In this document: piece by piece, positions 1-8,868 of the stretch | Position numbering within the stretch: position 1 is the first letter of the stretch | Layout of the letters: every line of letters starts with the position of its first letter | NCBI GenBank assembly: GCA_007751475.1 | Contig: CP036434.1 | Location: forward strand, 3,477,524-3,541,523 | Length of the DNA: 64,000 bases | Direction: 5' to 3' | From: Saltatorellus ferox | GTDB lineage: Bacteria > Planctomycetota > UBA1135 > GCA-002686595 | Translations under genes and position numbers: made by a program | The notes under the pieces: model-generated | What the model saw: only the letters and a program-made list of their open reading frames with translations | The model's database searches: none | What the model was told of the DNA's origin: nothing

Positions 1-1444
1 CCCCGACTACAAGGCGCGGGGCTTCCCGATCCAGTCCGAGATCCGCGAGGACTGGGCAGAGATGCTCAAGCCCGGCGGTGGCAGCACGAAGCTGAAGGGG
101 ATCCTCTGCCCTCCGCCGCTCCGCAACCATGGAAACGTCATGGTGTCGCTGAACGAGGTGGTCGGCTGGCTCTCGGGACAGGCCGAAGAAATCGGCGTCG
201 AGATCTACGCGGGCTTTCCCGTCGCGGAAACGCGCTTCGAGGAGGGGACTGACAGGGTGATCGGCGTCCAGACGCGAGACAGCGGCATCGCCAAGGATGG
301 CTCGAAGAAGGCGACGTTCGAGCCGGGCATGGACGTCAGCGCCGAGGTGACCGTGTTCGCCGAAGGCGTGCGCGGCAACCTCGCGAAGAATCTCTTTCGT
401 CGCCTCGACGTGATGGACGGGAAGAACCCGCAGACGTACGGCACCGGCATCAAGGAGATCTGGGAAGTCACGCCAGAGATCGGCAAGGAGATGCACGGCC
501 AGGTCATGCACACCGGCGGCTACCCGCTGGACATGAAGTCCTACGGCGGTTCCTGGGTGTACGGCTTCGCCGAGAACAAGCTCTCGCTCGGCTTCGTCGC
601 GGGCCTCGATCATCCGGACGCCAAGCTCGACCCCCACGCGCTCTTCGTGCAGTGGAAGCAGCACCCGAAGATTGCCCGTCTGCTCGAAGGCGGCAAGCCG
701 ATCAACTACGGTGCCAAGTGCGTGCCCGAAGGCGGCTACTTCTCCCAGCCGCGTCTCTACGGGGACGGATTCGTCTTTGTCGGCGATACGGGCGGCTTCC
801 TGAACGCCGCCACGCTCAAGGGCATTCACCTCGCCATCAAGTCCGGCATGCTCGCCGCCGAGGCGATCTTCGCCGCGCTGAAGAAGGGCGACAGCTCGAT
901 GGCGAGCCTGAAGGGCTACCAGGACGCCTACGAGGCCTCTTGGGCCAAGGAAGAGCTCTGGAAGTACCGCAACTACCGCCAGGCCTTTGCGGGCGGGATG
1001 GTGAAAGGCGGCCTCGACTTCGCGTTCCAGATGGTCACCGGCGGCCGCGGCCTCGTCGCGCGCCGGCCCGGCCACAGCGACCATGAGACCATGGCGCCGG
1101 TCTCGAAGTCGAAGATGACCAAGCCGAAGTTCGACGACAAGGCGTCGATGGACAAGCTCACGGACGTCTATCTCTCGGGAGCGATCCACGAGGAGGACCA
1201 GCCCGCGCACCTTCTGGTCAACGACCCCTCGATCTGCACCGATCGCTGTACCAAGGAGTACGGCAATCCGTGCCAGCACTTCTGCCCGGCGGCCGTCTAC
1301 GAGTGGCCCGAGGGCTCGGAGGCCGTGTTGATCAACGCCTCGAACTGCGTCCACTGCAAGACGTGCGACATCATGGATCCGTACGAGAACATCGAGTGGG
1401 TCGTGCCGGAAGGCGGCGGCGGTCCCAAGTACATCGGGATGTAG
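1..1444 (+). CDS. Electron transfer flavoprotein-ubiquinone oxidoreductase, 3' part (gene runs off the left edge)
   Basis: The reading frame is open from base 2, so the start lies outside the window and about 480 C-terminal residues are visible. The family takes electrons from electron transfer flavoprotein (beta-oxidation, amino-acid and choline catabolism) and passes them through FAD and a [4Fe-4S] cluster to membrane quinone. The C-terminus is diagnostic. It has the FCPAAVYEW segment followed by NCVHCKTCDIMDPYENI, which supply the four cluster cysteines, and it ends in VVPEGGGGPKYIGM, very close to the end of mitochondrial ETF-QO. The segment FVGDTGGFLNAATLKGIHLA is the FAD-contacting part of the flavoprotein fold. 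No ETF alpha or beta gene is seen downstream. The next gene (aminopeptidase) follows after 63 bases with no strong terminator. The identification is secure; only the N-terminal nucleotide-binding part is missing from view. Confidence 0.95.
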   Translation, partial: PDYKARGFPIQSEIREDWAEMLKPGGGSTKLKGILCPPPLRNHGNVMVSLNEVVGWLSGQAEEIGVEIYAGFPVAETRFEEGTDRVIGVQTRDSGIAKDGSKKATFEPGMDVSAEVTVFAEGVRGNLAKNLFRRLDVMDGKNPQTYGTGIKEIWEVTPEIGKEMHGQVMHTGGYPLDMKSYGGSWVYGFAENKLSLGFVAGLDHPDAKLDPHALFVQWKQHPKIARLLEGGKPINYGAKCVPEGGYFSQPRLYGDGFVFVGDTGGFLNAATLKGIHLAIKSGMLAAEAIFAALKKGDSSMASLKGYQDAYEASWAKEELWKYRNYRQAFAGGMVKGGLDFAFQMVTGGRGLVARRPGHSDHETMAPVSKSKMTKPKFDDKASMDKLTDVYLSGAIHEEDQPAHLLVNDPSICTDRCTKEYGNPCQHFCPAAVYEWPEGSEAVLINASNCVHCKTCDIMDPYENIEWVVPEGGGGPKYIGM

Positions 1445-1507
1445 CCCAGCGGGCACCCTGTTCCTTCCCCTTCGGGGCTCGTCCCCACGGCGCCCCACGA
1501 TCGCGTT

Positions 1508-2998
1508 ATGAAACTCACCATCAAAGACGTCGGCAAGCCGACCCGAGTCGACCTCTTGGCTCTTCTGGTCGCATCAGGATCCGATGTCGACGTGCCCCAG
1601 GGCGTGGACGTCCCCGAGGGCTTCGTCGCCAAGTTCGACGCAAAGCCGCGCGCGACCCGCTCCACCTTTGCGAGCGGCGGGAGCGCGAGCGAGGTTCTTC
1701 TCATCGGGCTCGGCGAGTCCAGCAAGATCGACGCGGAGGCCATCCGGCGCGCGTCGGCCGTCGCCGTCAAAGAGGCGAAGAAGCGCAAGGTCGGTTCTGT
1801 CCACATCGAGGTCAGCGGAGTGGCGTCCGAGGCCGCGGGTGGGGGGGAGATCGCCGGGTGCGCGGCTGCCGAAGGCGCGCTGATGGCGGGCTATGAATAC
1901 CTGTCCTCGAAGAGCGCCAAGGTCGCCAAGGACGCGGCTTCGCCGCTCAAGCAGATCGTCCTCGGGGGCGCCGGTTCGCAGTTCAAGAAAGGCGCGCAGC
2001 GCGGTGAGATCCTCGCCGCCGCGAACATGTTCACCCGGGACCTCCAGAACGGCGCGGGCAACGTGATCACCCCGACCGCGCTCGCCAAGGCTGCCCAGGG
2101 GATCGCCAAGCTGAGCCCCCAGGTGACGGTCAAGGTCCACGACGAGGCGGCCATGAAGAAGATGGGCATGGGCCTGCTCCTCGGCTGCTCCCAGGGCTCG
2201 ACCGAGCCCGCGAAGCTCATTCACCTGACCTACAAGCCCAAGGGCAAGTCGAAGGGGACGATCGCGTTCGTCGGCAAGGGCCTGACCTTCGATGCGGGCG
2301 GGTACTCGCTGAAGCCGTCGCCCAAGATGGACGAGATGCGCTTCGACATGTCCGGTGGTGCCGCCGTGCTGGGAGCTCTTCATGCGCTCAGCCAGATGGA
2401 TGTCCCGTTCGAGGTCCACGGCGTGGTTCCCTCCTCCGAGAACCTGATCGACGGAAACGCCACGAAGCCCGGTGACATCCACGAGGCGATGAACGGCACG
2501 ACGGTCGAGATCCTGAACACGGACGCCGAGGGCCGCCTGATCCTGGCGGACGCCCTCAACTACGTGGAGAGCAAGATCAAGCCCGACACCATCATCGACC
2601 TCGCCACCCTCACCGGTGCGGTCATCGTCGGCCTCGGCCACGAGGTAACCGGGATGTTCGCCTCCACCACGGAACTCCGCGACGACCTCCTGGCGGCCGG
2701 GGCGATCGCCGGCGAGCCCGTTTGGCCTCTCCCGCTGCTCGATGCCCACAAGGAAGGCATGAAAGGCCAGTCGGCGGACCTCGCCAACATCGGTTCGCCA
2801 GCGATGGGAGCCGGCCCCAGCCAGGGGGCGGCATTCCTTTCCCATTTCGTATCGGATGAGCGCGCCTGGGCCCACCTGGACATCGCCGGTACGGCCTGGA
2901 ACACCCGAGATCGCGACTGGGTCGGCGGGTCCACGGGATCAGGGGTCGGCGCGCGGCTTCTGGTCGAGTACCTTCTTCACCGCTCAGGCTCCAGGTAG
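1508..2998 (+). CDS. pepA: Leucyl aminopeptidase, M17 family
   Basis: A 496-residue cytosolic aminopeptidase that removes N-terminal residues from peptides using two metal ions; the length is normal for M17. The C-terminal catalytic domain (about residues 180-490) carries the family signature NTDAEGRLILADAL (337-350). Predicted metal ligands are K257 and D262 (in GKGLTFDAGG), D280 (MRFDMSGG), and D339 and E341, with catalytic R343. The N-terminal 170 residues match the macrodomain-like non-catalytic part only loosely, as is usual. The ATG at 1508 is preceded by no clear Shine-Dalgarno sequence. The reading frame of the next gene overlaps its 3' end if extended upstream, but that extension is not credible. 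It could be expressed with the citrate synthase gene 76 bases downstream. Confidence 0.95.
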   Translation: MKLTIKDVGKPTRVDLLALLVASGSDVDVPQGVDVPEGFVAKFDAKPRATRSTFASGGSASEVLLIGLGESSKIDAEAIRRASAVAVKEAKKRKVGSVHIEVSGVASEAAGGGEIAGCAAAEGALMAGYEYLSSKSAKVAKDAASPLKQIVLGGAGSQFKKGAQRGEILAAANMFTRDLQNGAGNVITPTALAKAAQGIAKLSPQVTVKVHDEAAMKKMGMGLLLGCSQGSTEPAKLIHLTYKPKGKSKGTIAFVGKGLTFDAGGYSLKPSPKMDEMRFDMSGGAAVLGALHALSQMDVPFEVHGVVPSSENLIDGNATKPGDIHEAMNGTTVEILNTDAEGRLILADALNYVESKIKPDTIIDLATLTGAVIVGLGHEVTGMFASTTELRDDLLAAGAIAGEPVWPLPLLDAHKEGMKGQSADLANIGSPAMGAGPSQGAAFLSHFVSDERAWAHLDIAGTAWNTRDRDWVGGSTGSGVGARLLVEYLLHRSGSR

Positions 2999-3074
2999 CC
3001 TGTCCTGCAGGTCGATCCTGGCACTGCCTCCTCTTCCTGTTTCTCGATTTCCCTACTCACTTCGGAGCCTCCAC

Positions 3075-4211
3075 GTGTCATCCCCCGAACTCGTTCCTGG
3101 TCTGGCCGGAATTCCGGCCGCGGAATCCTCGGTCAGCTTCATCGACGGCCAGGCGGGTGTCCTGGAATACCGCGGTTATCCGATCGAGGAGCTGTCCGCG
3201 CACAGCACCTACGAGGAGGTGGCCTGGCTGCTTCTCTACGGCGAGCTCCCCACGGCGGAAGAGCTGAAGGCCTTCACCGCGGACCTCGAGCGCCTTCGCG
3301 TCCTTCCCGAGGCACTCGTCTCGATGGTGAAGGCTTTCCCTCGCACCGGTCACCCGATGCAGGCCCTCCAGGCCTCGCTGGCGGGGCTCGGCATGGTGGC
3401 TCCCAAGGTGGACCTCAAGGACGCGGCGTCCCGCGACGAAGCAACGCGCCGGGTCATCGCGGCCACGCCTGTGCTCGTCGCCCTCTTCGAGCGCGTCCGC
3501 GCTGGCAAGGAGTACGTCGCGCCCAGGGAAGGGCTCGGCACCGCCGCCAACTTCCTCTGGTGTCTCGACGGCGAGGAGCCGGATGAGGTCGCGGCCAAGA
3601 CGCTGGACTGCGCGCTCGTGCTGCACGCCGAGCACACGATGAACGCGTCGACGTTCGCTTGCCGCGTCGTGGCTTCGACCGAGAACGATCCCTACACGTC
3701 CTGCAGCGGCGCGGTCGGCGCCCTGTTCGGGCCGCTCCACGGCGGGGCGAACGAGCGAGTGCTGAACCAGCTCGGCACGATCGGGGATCTCTCCAACGTC
3801 GAGGCCTGGTTCGAGGGCAAGTCGGAGCGCAAGGAGAAGGTCATGGGCTTCGGGCACCGCGTCTACAAGACCAAGGATCCGCGCGCCAAGAACCTCCAGC
3901 TGCTCGCGAACGAGATGTTCGGCAAGCTCGGTAGCACGCCCAAGTACGACATCGCGCTCAAGCTCGAGCAGGTGGTCACGGAGAAGCTGGGATCACGCGG
4001 CATCTACCCCAACGTCGACTTCTTCAGCGGTCTCGTCTACGAGAAGCTTGGCCTCGCGACGGACGTCTTCACGCCGATCTTTGCGATGGCCCGCGTCGCC
4101 GGTTACTGCGCGCACTGGTCGGAGCAGATGCTGGACAACAAGCTGTTCCGTCCCGGCCAGATCTACAAGGGCAAGCGCCAGCGCGCGTACGTTTCGATCG
4201 ACAAGCGCTGA
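3075..4211 (+). CDS. gltA: Citrate synthase
   Basis: Condenses acetyl-CoA with oxaloacetate, the first step of the TCA cycle. From the GTG at 3075 the protein is 378 residues, the size of the shorter bacterial citrate/methylcitrate synthases. The catalytic residues are all visible: H212 in LHGGANERV, H251 in GFGHRVYK and D305 in PNVDFFSG. The N-terminus IDGQAGVLEYRGYPIEEL is typical of the short class. The open frame extends upstream into the aminopeptidase gene. I chose the GTG at 3075 because GGAG at 3064-3067 lies seven bases before it and because homologous sequence begins just after it. A 2-methylcitrate synthase role cannot be excluded from sequence alone, but no prpB/prpD neighbours are present. 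Confidence 0.95.
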   Translation: MSSPELVPGLAGIPAAESSVSFIDGQAGVLEYRGYPIEELSAHSTYEEVAWLLLYGELPTAEELKAFTADLERLRVLPEALVSMVKAFPRTGHPMQALQASLAGLGMVAPKVDLKDAASRDEATRRVIAATPVLVALFERVRAGKEYVAPREGLGTAANFLWCLDGEEPDEVAAKTLDCALVLHAEHTMNASTFACRVVASTENDPYTSCSGAVGALFGPLHGGANERVLNQLGTIGDLSNVEAWFEGKSERKEKVMGFGHRVYKTKDPRAKNLQLLANEMFGKLGSTPKYDIALKLEQVVTEKLGSRGIYPNVDFFSGLVYEKLGLATDVFTPIFAMARVAGYCAHWSEQMLDNKLFRPGQIYKGKRQRAYVSIDKR

Positions 4212-4252
4212 TTCCATCTGCCAGGAGCGTTCGCGCTCTGCCCCCATCGGAG

Positions 4253-4281
4253 GCTGCCGCGGATCCCGGGTCTGCGGCAGC
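4253..4281 (+). terminator. Possible terminator or spacer hairpin after citrate synthase
   Basis: Perfect 8-bp stem (4253-4260 with 4274-4281) around a 13-base loop, between the citrate synthase stop and the cutC start. No T-run follows, so termination is uncertain. It could instead mark an operon boundary. Confidence 0.4.
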
Positions 4282-4298
4282 TTCCTGTGCATTCTTCC

Positions 4299-5075
4299 AT
4301 GGCCATTGCCGAACTTCTCTGCACGGATCTGACCTCGGTCGAGGCCGCGCTCCAGGCGGGCGCGGATCGGATCGAGCTATGCGCAGCGCTCGAGGTCGGG
4401 GGCGTCACTCCCGGGATCGGGTTCCTGCGGGCTGCGGTGGCGCTCGCGAAGAGCCATCCGACCGGCGTCGGCATCGTGGCGCTGATTCGCCCCCGGCGGG
4501 GTGACTTCCTCCTCGATGGGCCCGGAGGACTGGCGCTGCTCGTGGCGGAAATCGCTGCCGCTCGCGAGGTCGGAGCCGAGGGCGTGGCGGTGGGGGTCCT
4601 TGGGCCCGACGGTCGGGTGGATGCAGCGAGCATGGCCGCGCTCGTCGAGGCCGCCGCGCCGCTGAAGGTGACGTTTCACCGGGCCATCGATCACGTCGCG
4701 GAGCCGGTGGAGGCCGTCCGCACGCTGATCGAACTGGGGGTCGCGCGGCTTCTCACCTCGGGTGGCGCGGAGTCGGCGATCGATGGGGCCGTTCGGATCC
4801 GCAGCCTGGTCGACGCCTTCGGGCAGGATCTCGAGATCGTCGCGGCCGGAGGGATTCACGGTGGAAACGCCGCCGAGGTCCTGCGCAGCACCGGAGCGCC
4901 CGCGATCCACGGGAGCTGCAGTCGGCGCGTCCCTTCGTCGTCCCATGGCCGAACGGGCGCCGCACCCGTTCGAATGGGCGCCGCCGAAGGCTCCTTGCGC
5001 GAGGATACCCGCTCTCAACTCGATCCTTCCTCGGCCAGAGCCTTCGTAGAGGCCGCTCGATCCTCGTCTCGATAG
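4299..5075 (+). CDS. cutC: CutC family protein (copper homeostasis family, TIM barrel)
   Basis: A 258-residue protein of the CutC family, named for a role in copper tolerance that is not established biochemically. Family motifs are RIELCAALEVGGVTPG near the N-terminus, IRPRRGDF, TFHRAIDH and LLTSGG, in the expected order for the (beta/alpha)8 barrel. I start at the ATG at 4299 (MAIAELL) because it aligns with family N-termini; an upstream GTG at 4287 would add four residues. The last 50 residues are Ser/Arg/Pro-rich and less conserved. It lies 24 bases upstream of nagB. Some genomes place CutC proteins beside carbohydrate genes, so a role in this amino-sugar cluster is possible but is inference. 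Confidence 0.88.
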   Translation: MAIAELLCTDLTSVEAALQAGADRIELCAALEVGGVTPGIGFLRAAVALAKSHPTGVGIVALIRPRRGDFLLDGPGGLALLVAEIAAAREVGAEGVAVGVLGPDGRVDAASMAALVEAAAPLKVTFHRAIDHVAEPVEAVRTLIELGVARLLTSGGAESAIDGAVRIRSLVDAFGQDLEIVAAGGIHGGNAAEVLRSTGAPAIHGSCSRRVPSSSHGRTGAAPVRMGAAEGSLREDTRSQLDPSSARAFVEAARSSSR

Positions 5076-5099
5076 CGGGGGGCCGGTAGACTGGGCGGC

Positions 5100-5924
5100 A
5101 TGTTGCCAAGTGAGTCCTCTGAGAGCCGGGTCGCTGATCCGGCCAGCGCCAGTCGAGGCAGCGCCATGGAAAAGAGTAGCCGACCCCCGATCGTGACCAT
5201 CCATGGGAGCGCGGACGAGGGTGCGGTTGCGGCGGCTCTCGAGCTGGCGGATCTCGTGGAGGCGAAGCCGGATGCCGTCCTCGGACTCGCGACTGGCGGA
5301 ACGATGGTGGGCGTCTATGCGGCGTTCGTTCGTGAAGCCCGCGCGCGGAGCCTGGACGTCTCGCGGGTACGCACGTTCAACCTCGACGAGTACCTTGGGC
5401 TTGCCGTCGACGATGCGAAGCGGTTCCGTCACTTCATGGAGCTGCATCTGTTCGGCCCGCTCTCGATCCCGTCGGAGCACGCTCATTTTCCCGACGCAGA
5501 ACGCGCGCAGACCGACGCGGTGGGCGCTGCCCGGGACTACGAATCGGCCATCGAGGCCGCGGGTGGGATCGACCTCCAGCTCCTGGGGATCGGTCGAAAC
5601 GGCCACATCGCCTTCAACGAGCCGGGCTCCAGCCCGGATTCGCGAACGCGCGTGATCGAGCTTCACGGCGCGACGCGCGCTGATGCAGCGCCGAGTTTCG
5701 GTGGGCTGGCAGGAACCCCGGAGCGCGCCATCACGATGGGGATGGGAACGATCCTGGAGGCACGGGCTCTGCGGGTGCTGGCGTTCGGCGAGGCGAAGGC
5801 TCCGGTCGTGGAGCGGATGCTTCACGGTGAGGAGGATCCCGAGACTCCCTGCACCTTCCTCCGCGGTCGTCACGGAGATCTCGCCGTCCATCTCGATCGC
5901 GATGCAGCCCGGCTTCTGCATTGA
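5100..5924 (+). CDS. nagB: Glucosamine-6-phosphate deaminase
   Basis: Converts glucosamine-6-phosphate to fructose-6-phosphate and ammonia, the last step of GlcNAc catabolism. Motifs are LATGGT (63-68) for phosphate binding, TFNLDEY (about 92-98) containing the general-base Asp, and LGIGRNGHIAFNEPGS (162-177) with the ring-opening His. The RNGH form, where E. coli has NDGH, is common in Gram-positive-type NagB and is not a defect. Length is 274 residues from the ATG at 5100. A second ATG at 5166 (MEKSSRPP), preceded by GAGG, gives 252 residues and may be the true start, because the first 22 residues are low-complexity. The 3' end overlaps the next gene, implying translational coupling. Confidence 0.93.
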   Translation: MLPSESSESRVADPASASRGSAMEKSSRPPIVTIHGSADEGAVAAALELADLVEAKPDAVLGLATGGTMVGVYAAFVREARARSLDVSRVRTFNLDEYLGLAVDDAKRFRHFMELHLFGPLSIPSEHAHFPDAERAQTDAVGAARDYESAIEAAGGIDLQLLGIGRNGHIAFNEPGSSPDSRTRVIELHGATRADAAPSFGGLAGTPERAITMGMGTILEARALRVLAFGEAKAPVVERMLHGEEDPETPCTFLRGRHGDLAVHLDRDAARLLH

Positions 5925-7042
5925 CGGATTCCCTTGACCCTTCGGACGGGCTTGCGATGGAGACCGCCTCCCCGTTGATCGGTGTTGTCGCCTCTCCCCA
6001 GCGCGTGGAGGCCCAGCTCGTGTCGGTCACTCCGTTCGGCAGGATGCGCTCAGCGGGCAGGCGAGTCGTCGAGGATGTGGACGGCCCGATGGATTTCCTG
6101 CCGCTCACCGTCGAGCGCCAGCTCGCAGGGAGCACCGCCGCCGGCAACGAGGCGCGCGCGGGTCAGGCCTGGGTGGAGACCGTCGCGAACAGTATCGCCA
6201 AGCTGACATTCGGCCTGCGAGGGGGGAAGCCGCGCGTCGGGCTCTGCCTCGAAGCTCGCCTGGGACCGCGAGGTCGCGAGGTCGAGGCCGCCGAAGGCGG
6301 TGCGCGGGTGAAGGACTTCGTGGCGGATCTCGAACAGGCTCTTCGCGGGCGCAACATCGACCTCGCGTCGCCGATCGGCCGGGCGCTGACCCCGGGGGAA
6401 GCGTGCGCCCTGGGTGAGATGCACTCCGCGCTCGGCGGCCTGGCAGGCGTGCCGGACGCGGTCGCCCTCATCTGGGAGAGCGACGTTCACTGGGCCAGGG
6501 TCGCCCGCGGCCGCATCGTTCAGACCGCCACCGAGCCCCACGGGGGACGCCTCGACCTGGGCCTCCGCGCACTCGATGAGCGCTTTTGCCTTCCCGGCGA
6601 TCGATCCAAGCGACTCTTCGTCGCGGCGCGCGAGTCCGACCCGCGGGCTCGCGATTTACTCTGCGCCTCTGCCCTCGCGCTCGGGCAAGAGGCAGCGCGC
6701 CGATTGCTCGACTGGCCGGTGCCGGATGATCGCCATCATCCGAATCCTGCTCCGCCGCCCTCTCGGCTCTTGCTAGGCGGCCTCGTCGGTCGTCTCTCGT
6801 CGGATTCGAGGCTCCGTGGAGTTTTGCTGGATCCGTTCGAAGAGGGTCTGGCGCGAGGGCTCCACGATCGCGACGATGCGGCCAGAATTCGCGGCTTGAT
6901 CGTCGCTTCCGAGCAGCCGGAAGGCTCCGGACTCCATGAATACATTCTCCCGCCTGGGTTGATCCAGGTCTCCCAGGAGGACTCGGCGGCCGTGATCGGC
7001 GCAGCCTCCACGGTGGCCCCGTCCGCCCAGACCAGACCATGA
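5921..7042 (+). CDS. Hypothetical protein, possible degenerate ROK/ASKHA-fold sugar-kinase relative
   Basis: A 373-residue protein starting at a TTG (5921) that overlaps the nagB stop; an ATG at 5957 would remove 12 residues. I do not recognise a family with confidence. The layout resembles a ROK-type fold. There is an N-terminal strand (LIGVVASPQRVEAQLVSV) where ROK proteins carry the DxGxTK motif. A central GE-containing helix is followed by VALIWESDVHWARVARGRI, where the GTGIGxGI glycine loop would be. A late LLLGGLVGRL segment also fits. The phosphate-binding glycines and zinc-binding cysteines are absent, so it is probably not an active kinase. Its position, coupled both to nagB (TTGA overlap) and to the symporter (ATGA overlap), argues for a role in amino-sugar use or its regulation. 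Function is unproven. Confidence 0.75.
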   Translation: MTDSLDPSDGLAMETASPLIGVVASPQRVEAQLVSVTPFGRMRSAGRRVVEDVDGPMDFLPLTVERQLAGSTAAGNEARAGQAWVETVANSIAKLTFGLRGGKPRVGLCLEARLGPRGREVEAAEGGARVKDFVADLEQALRGRNIDLASPIGRALTPGEACALGEMHSALGGLAGVPDAVALIWESDVHWARVARGRIVQTATEPHGGRLDLGLRALDERFCLPGDRSKRLFVAARESDPRARDLLCASALALGQEAARRLLDWPVPDDRHHPNPAPPPSRLLLGGLVGRLSSDSRLRGVLLDPFEEGLARGLHDRDDAARIRGLIVASEQPEGSGLHEYILPPGLIQVSQEDSAAVIGAASTVAPSAQTRP

Positions 7043-8853
7043 CTGCCCTCGCTCTTCTTCCTGCGCTCCTCTGTCAAGCCGCGGCGGAGGTGGCTCCTTC
7101 ACAGGTCCCATCCCTCGGTGGAGGCTTCAGCTGGATCGATTGGGTCGTGGTTCTCGCGGTTCTGGTGGCCATCACGATCATGGGCGAGCGCCTCGCTGGC
7201 CGCCAGGAGACCGTCCGCGACTTCTACCTCGGGGGCCGTCGCCTTCCCTGGTACGCGGTCTCGGCTTCGATCATCGCGACCGAGATCTCGGCCGTCACGT
7301 TCTTCGTGGTGCCGTCCATGATCTGGCGCACGGGTGGCACGCTCCTGTACCTCCAGGTCGGTGTCTTCAGCGCCATCGTCGCCCGGTTGATCGTCGCGTT
7401 CGTGCTGGTCCCCGCGTACTACGAGCGCGAGGTGTACAGCCCGTACGAGTACATGGGCAACCGCCTCGGCTCCGGTGTCAAGAAGATGACGACCGGGCTG
7501 TTCATGATCGGCGGCCTCCTCGCCCAGGCCTCTCGCGTCTACATCACCGCGGTCATCATCGAGGTGCTGGCGAAGGAAGAACTGGACGTCGTCGCCTCCT
7601 ACACGGGGCTCTCGCCGATCGCCTCGGCGGTGGCGGCGATCGCGCTCGTGGCCCTGCTCTGGACCTGGCTCGGCGGCGTGGCGACCGTGATCTGGACCGA
7701 CGCCTTCCTGTTCCTGATGTTCCTCGCGGGCCTCATCGGGATGCTCTTCGTACTCCACGCGGGAACGGACGGCGGGCTCATGGCGTCCATCGACATCGCC
7801 AGGGAATCGGGCCGTCTTCAGTTCATCGACACCGACTTTGCGTTCACCAAACCGTACACGCTCGTCGCCGTGATCTTCGCCATCAGCTGGGGCTACGTCG
7901 GCTCGTTCGGAACGGATCAGCTGATCGTTCAGCGTCTGCTCTGCTGTAAGAATGAGCGCGATGCGAAGCTCGCCATGGTCGGGAGCTACCTCTCGGTCCT
8001 CGTGATCGGCCTCGCGTTCCTCGTGGGCATCGGACTGCTCGGCTACTACTCCACGCACTCCATGAGCGACGTCGCGGCCGCACTGACGGCCGACGGTGCC
8101 AAGCCAGAGCGGATCCTCGCCGTGTTCGTGCGAGAGGAACTTCCCGTCGGGGTCCGCGGCCTCGTGCTGGCTGCGGCCTTCGCGGCCGCGATCTCCAGTC
8201 TGGATTCCATCCTGGCGGCGCTCGGGCAGACGACCCTCGCCACCCTCTGGACGCCGTGGCGCGAAAGAAAAGGGCCGTCGTACATGACCGAAGCCGAGGA
8301 GTCGCGCTCCAACCTGCGCGCCAGCCGCGTCATCGTCGCTCTTTGGGCCGGCGTGCTCGCGTTCGTGGCGCTCGCGATGCAGTCGGTCGAGGCTCGCTAC
8401 GACAACCTCCTCAACCTCGCGCTCGCGATGTCGGCTCTGATCGGTGGCCCGCTCCTGGCAGGCTTCGCGCTCAGCTGGCTCCCGCAGTCCGACGATCTGA
8501 AGGACACGCGGCATGCGCGCGGTTCGGCCGGGTTCATGTGGTCGGCGCCGCTGGGCGTCCTCACGGTGCTGTTCGCCATCTGGCACGGGGACGCCGCCTA
8601 TCGCGCGAGCTGGTGGGCCGTTTCGATCGTCTTCGGGCTCTGGCTCGTCGTCGGACTCCCGCGTCGGCGCCAGCCCTTCGGCGCGATCCAGACGCTCCTC
8701 TACGGGTTCTCGCTCTTCCTGCTCACGCGAGTGGCCGAGGTGGGAGACTTCGACGACGGCAAGTCGATCGCCTGGTCCTGGTACGTCCCGGTCGGGAGCA
8801 CGGTCACGTTCCTCTACGCGCTGCTCCTCGACAAGCACGGCCGCCGGCGCTGA
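7039..8853 (+). CDS. Sodium/solute symporter (SSS family)
   Basis: A 604-residue inner-membrane cotransporter with about 13-15 predicted hydrophobic segments from residue 30 onward. DFYLGGRRLPWYAVSASI, followed by ISAVTFFVVPSMIW, is the hallmark N-terminal region of sodium/glucose-type symporters. SWGYVGSFGTDQLIVQRLL and AAAISSLDSILAALGQ are the conserved TM6 and TM8-9 regions; the SSLDS serines correspond to the Na2 site. A hydrophobic N-terminal stretch (1-20) before the first core helix may be a cleaved signal or an extra helix. The start overlaps the preceding stop by four bases. Since the operon holds nagB, the likely substrate is an amino sugar or its derivative, but substrate cannot be read from sequence. 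It converges on the peptidase gene 15 bases away. Confidence 0.9.
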   Translation: MTALALLPALLCQAAAEVAPSQVPSLGGGFSWIDWVVVLAVLVAITIMGERLAGRQETVRDFYLGGRRLPWYAVSASIIATEISAVTFFVVPSMIWRTGGTLLYLQVGVFSAIVARLIVAFVLVPAYYEREVYSPYEYMGNRLGSGVKKMTTGLFMIGGLLAQASRVYITAVIIEVLAKEELDVVASYTGLSPIASAVAAIALVALLWTWLGGVATVIWTDAFLFLMFLAGLIGMLFVLHAGTDGGLMASIDIARESGRLQFIDTDFAFTKPYTLVAVIFAISWGYVGSFGTDQLIVQRLLCCKNERDAKLAMVGSYLSVLVIGLAFLVGIGLLGYYSTHSMSDVAAALTADGAKPERILAVFVREELPVGVRGLVLAAAFAAAISSLDSILAALGQTTLATLWTPWRERKGPSYMTEAEESRSNLRASRVIVALWAGVLAFVALAMQSVEARYDNLLNLALAMSALIGGPLLAGFALSWLPQSDDLKDTRHARGSAGFMWSAPLGVLTVLFAIWHGDAAYRASWWAVSIVFGLWLVVGLPRRRQPFGAIQTLLYGFSLFLLTRVAEVGDFDDGKSIAWSWYVPVGSTVTFLYALLLDKHGRRR

Positions 8854-8868
8854 TCGAGGCGAGGGCTT

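Noticed and set aside
2856-3074. Upstream extension of the citrate synthase frame
   Set aside because: It overlaps the aminopeptidase gene in another frame. Family similarity starts after the GTG at 3075, which has a suitably placed GGAG.
5591-5620. Asn in place of the E. coli catalytic Asp in the NagB GIGxxGHIAFNEP motif as a sign of inactivation
   Set aside because: The NGH form is normal in many active bacterial deaminases outside the enterobacteria.
7099-8838. A 579-codon minus-strand ORF opposite the symporter
   Set aside because: Composition (Asp/Glu/Arg/His-rich) is typical of an antisense shadow of a GC-rich gene, and the sense strand has clear symporter motifs.
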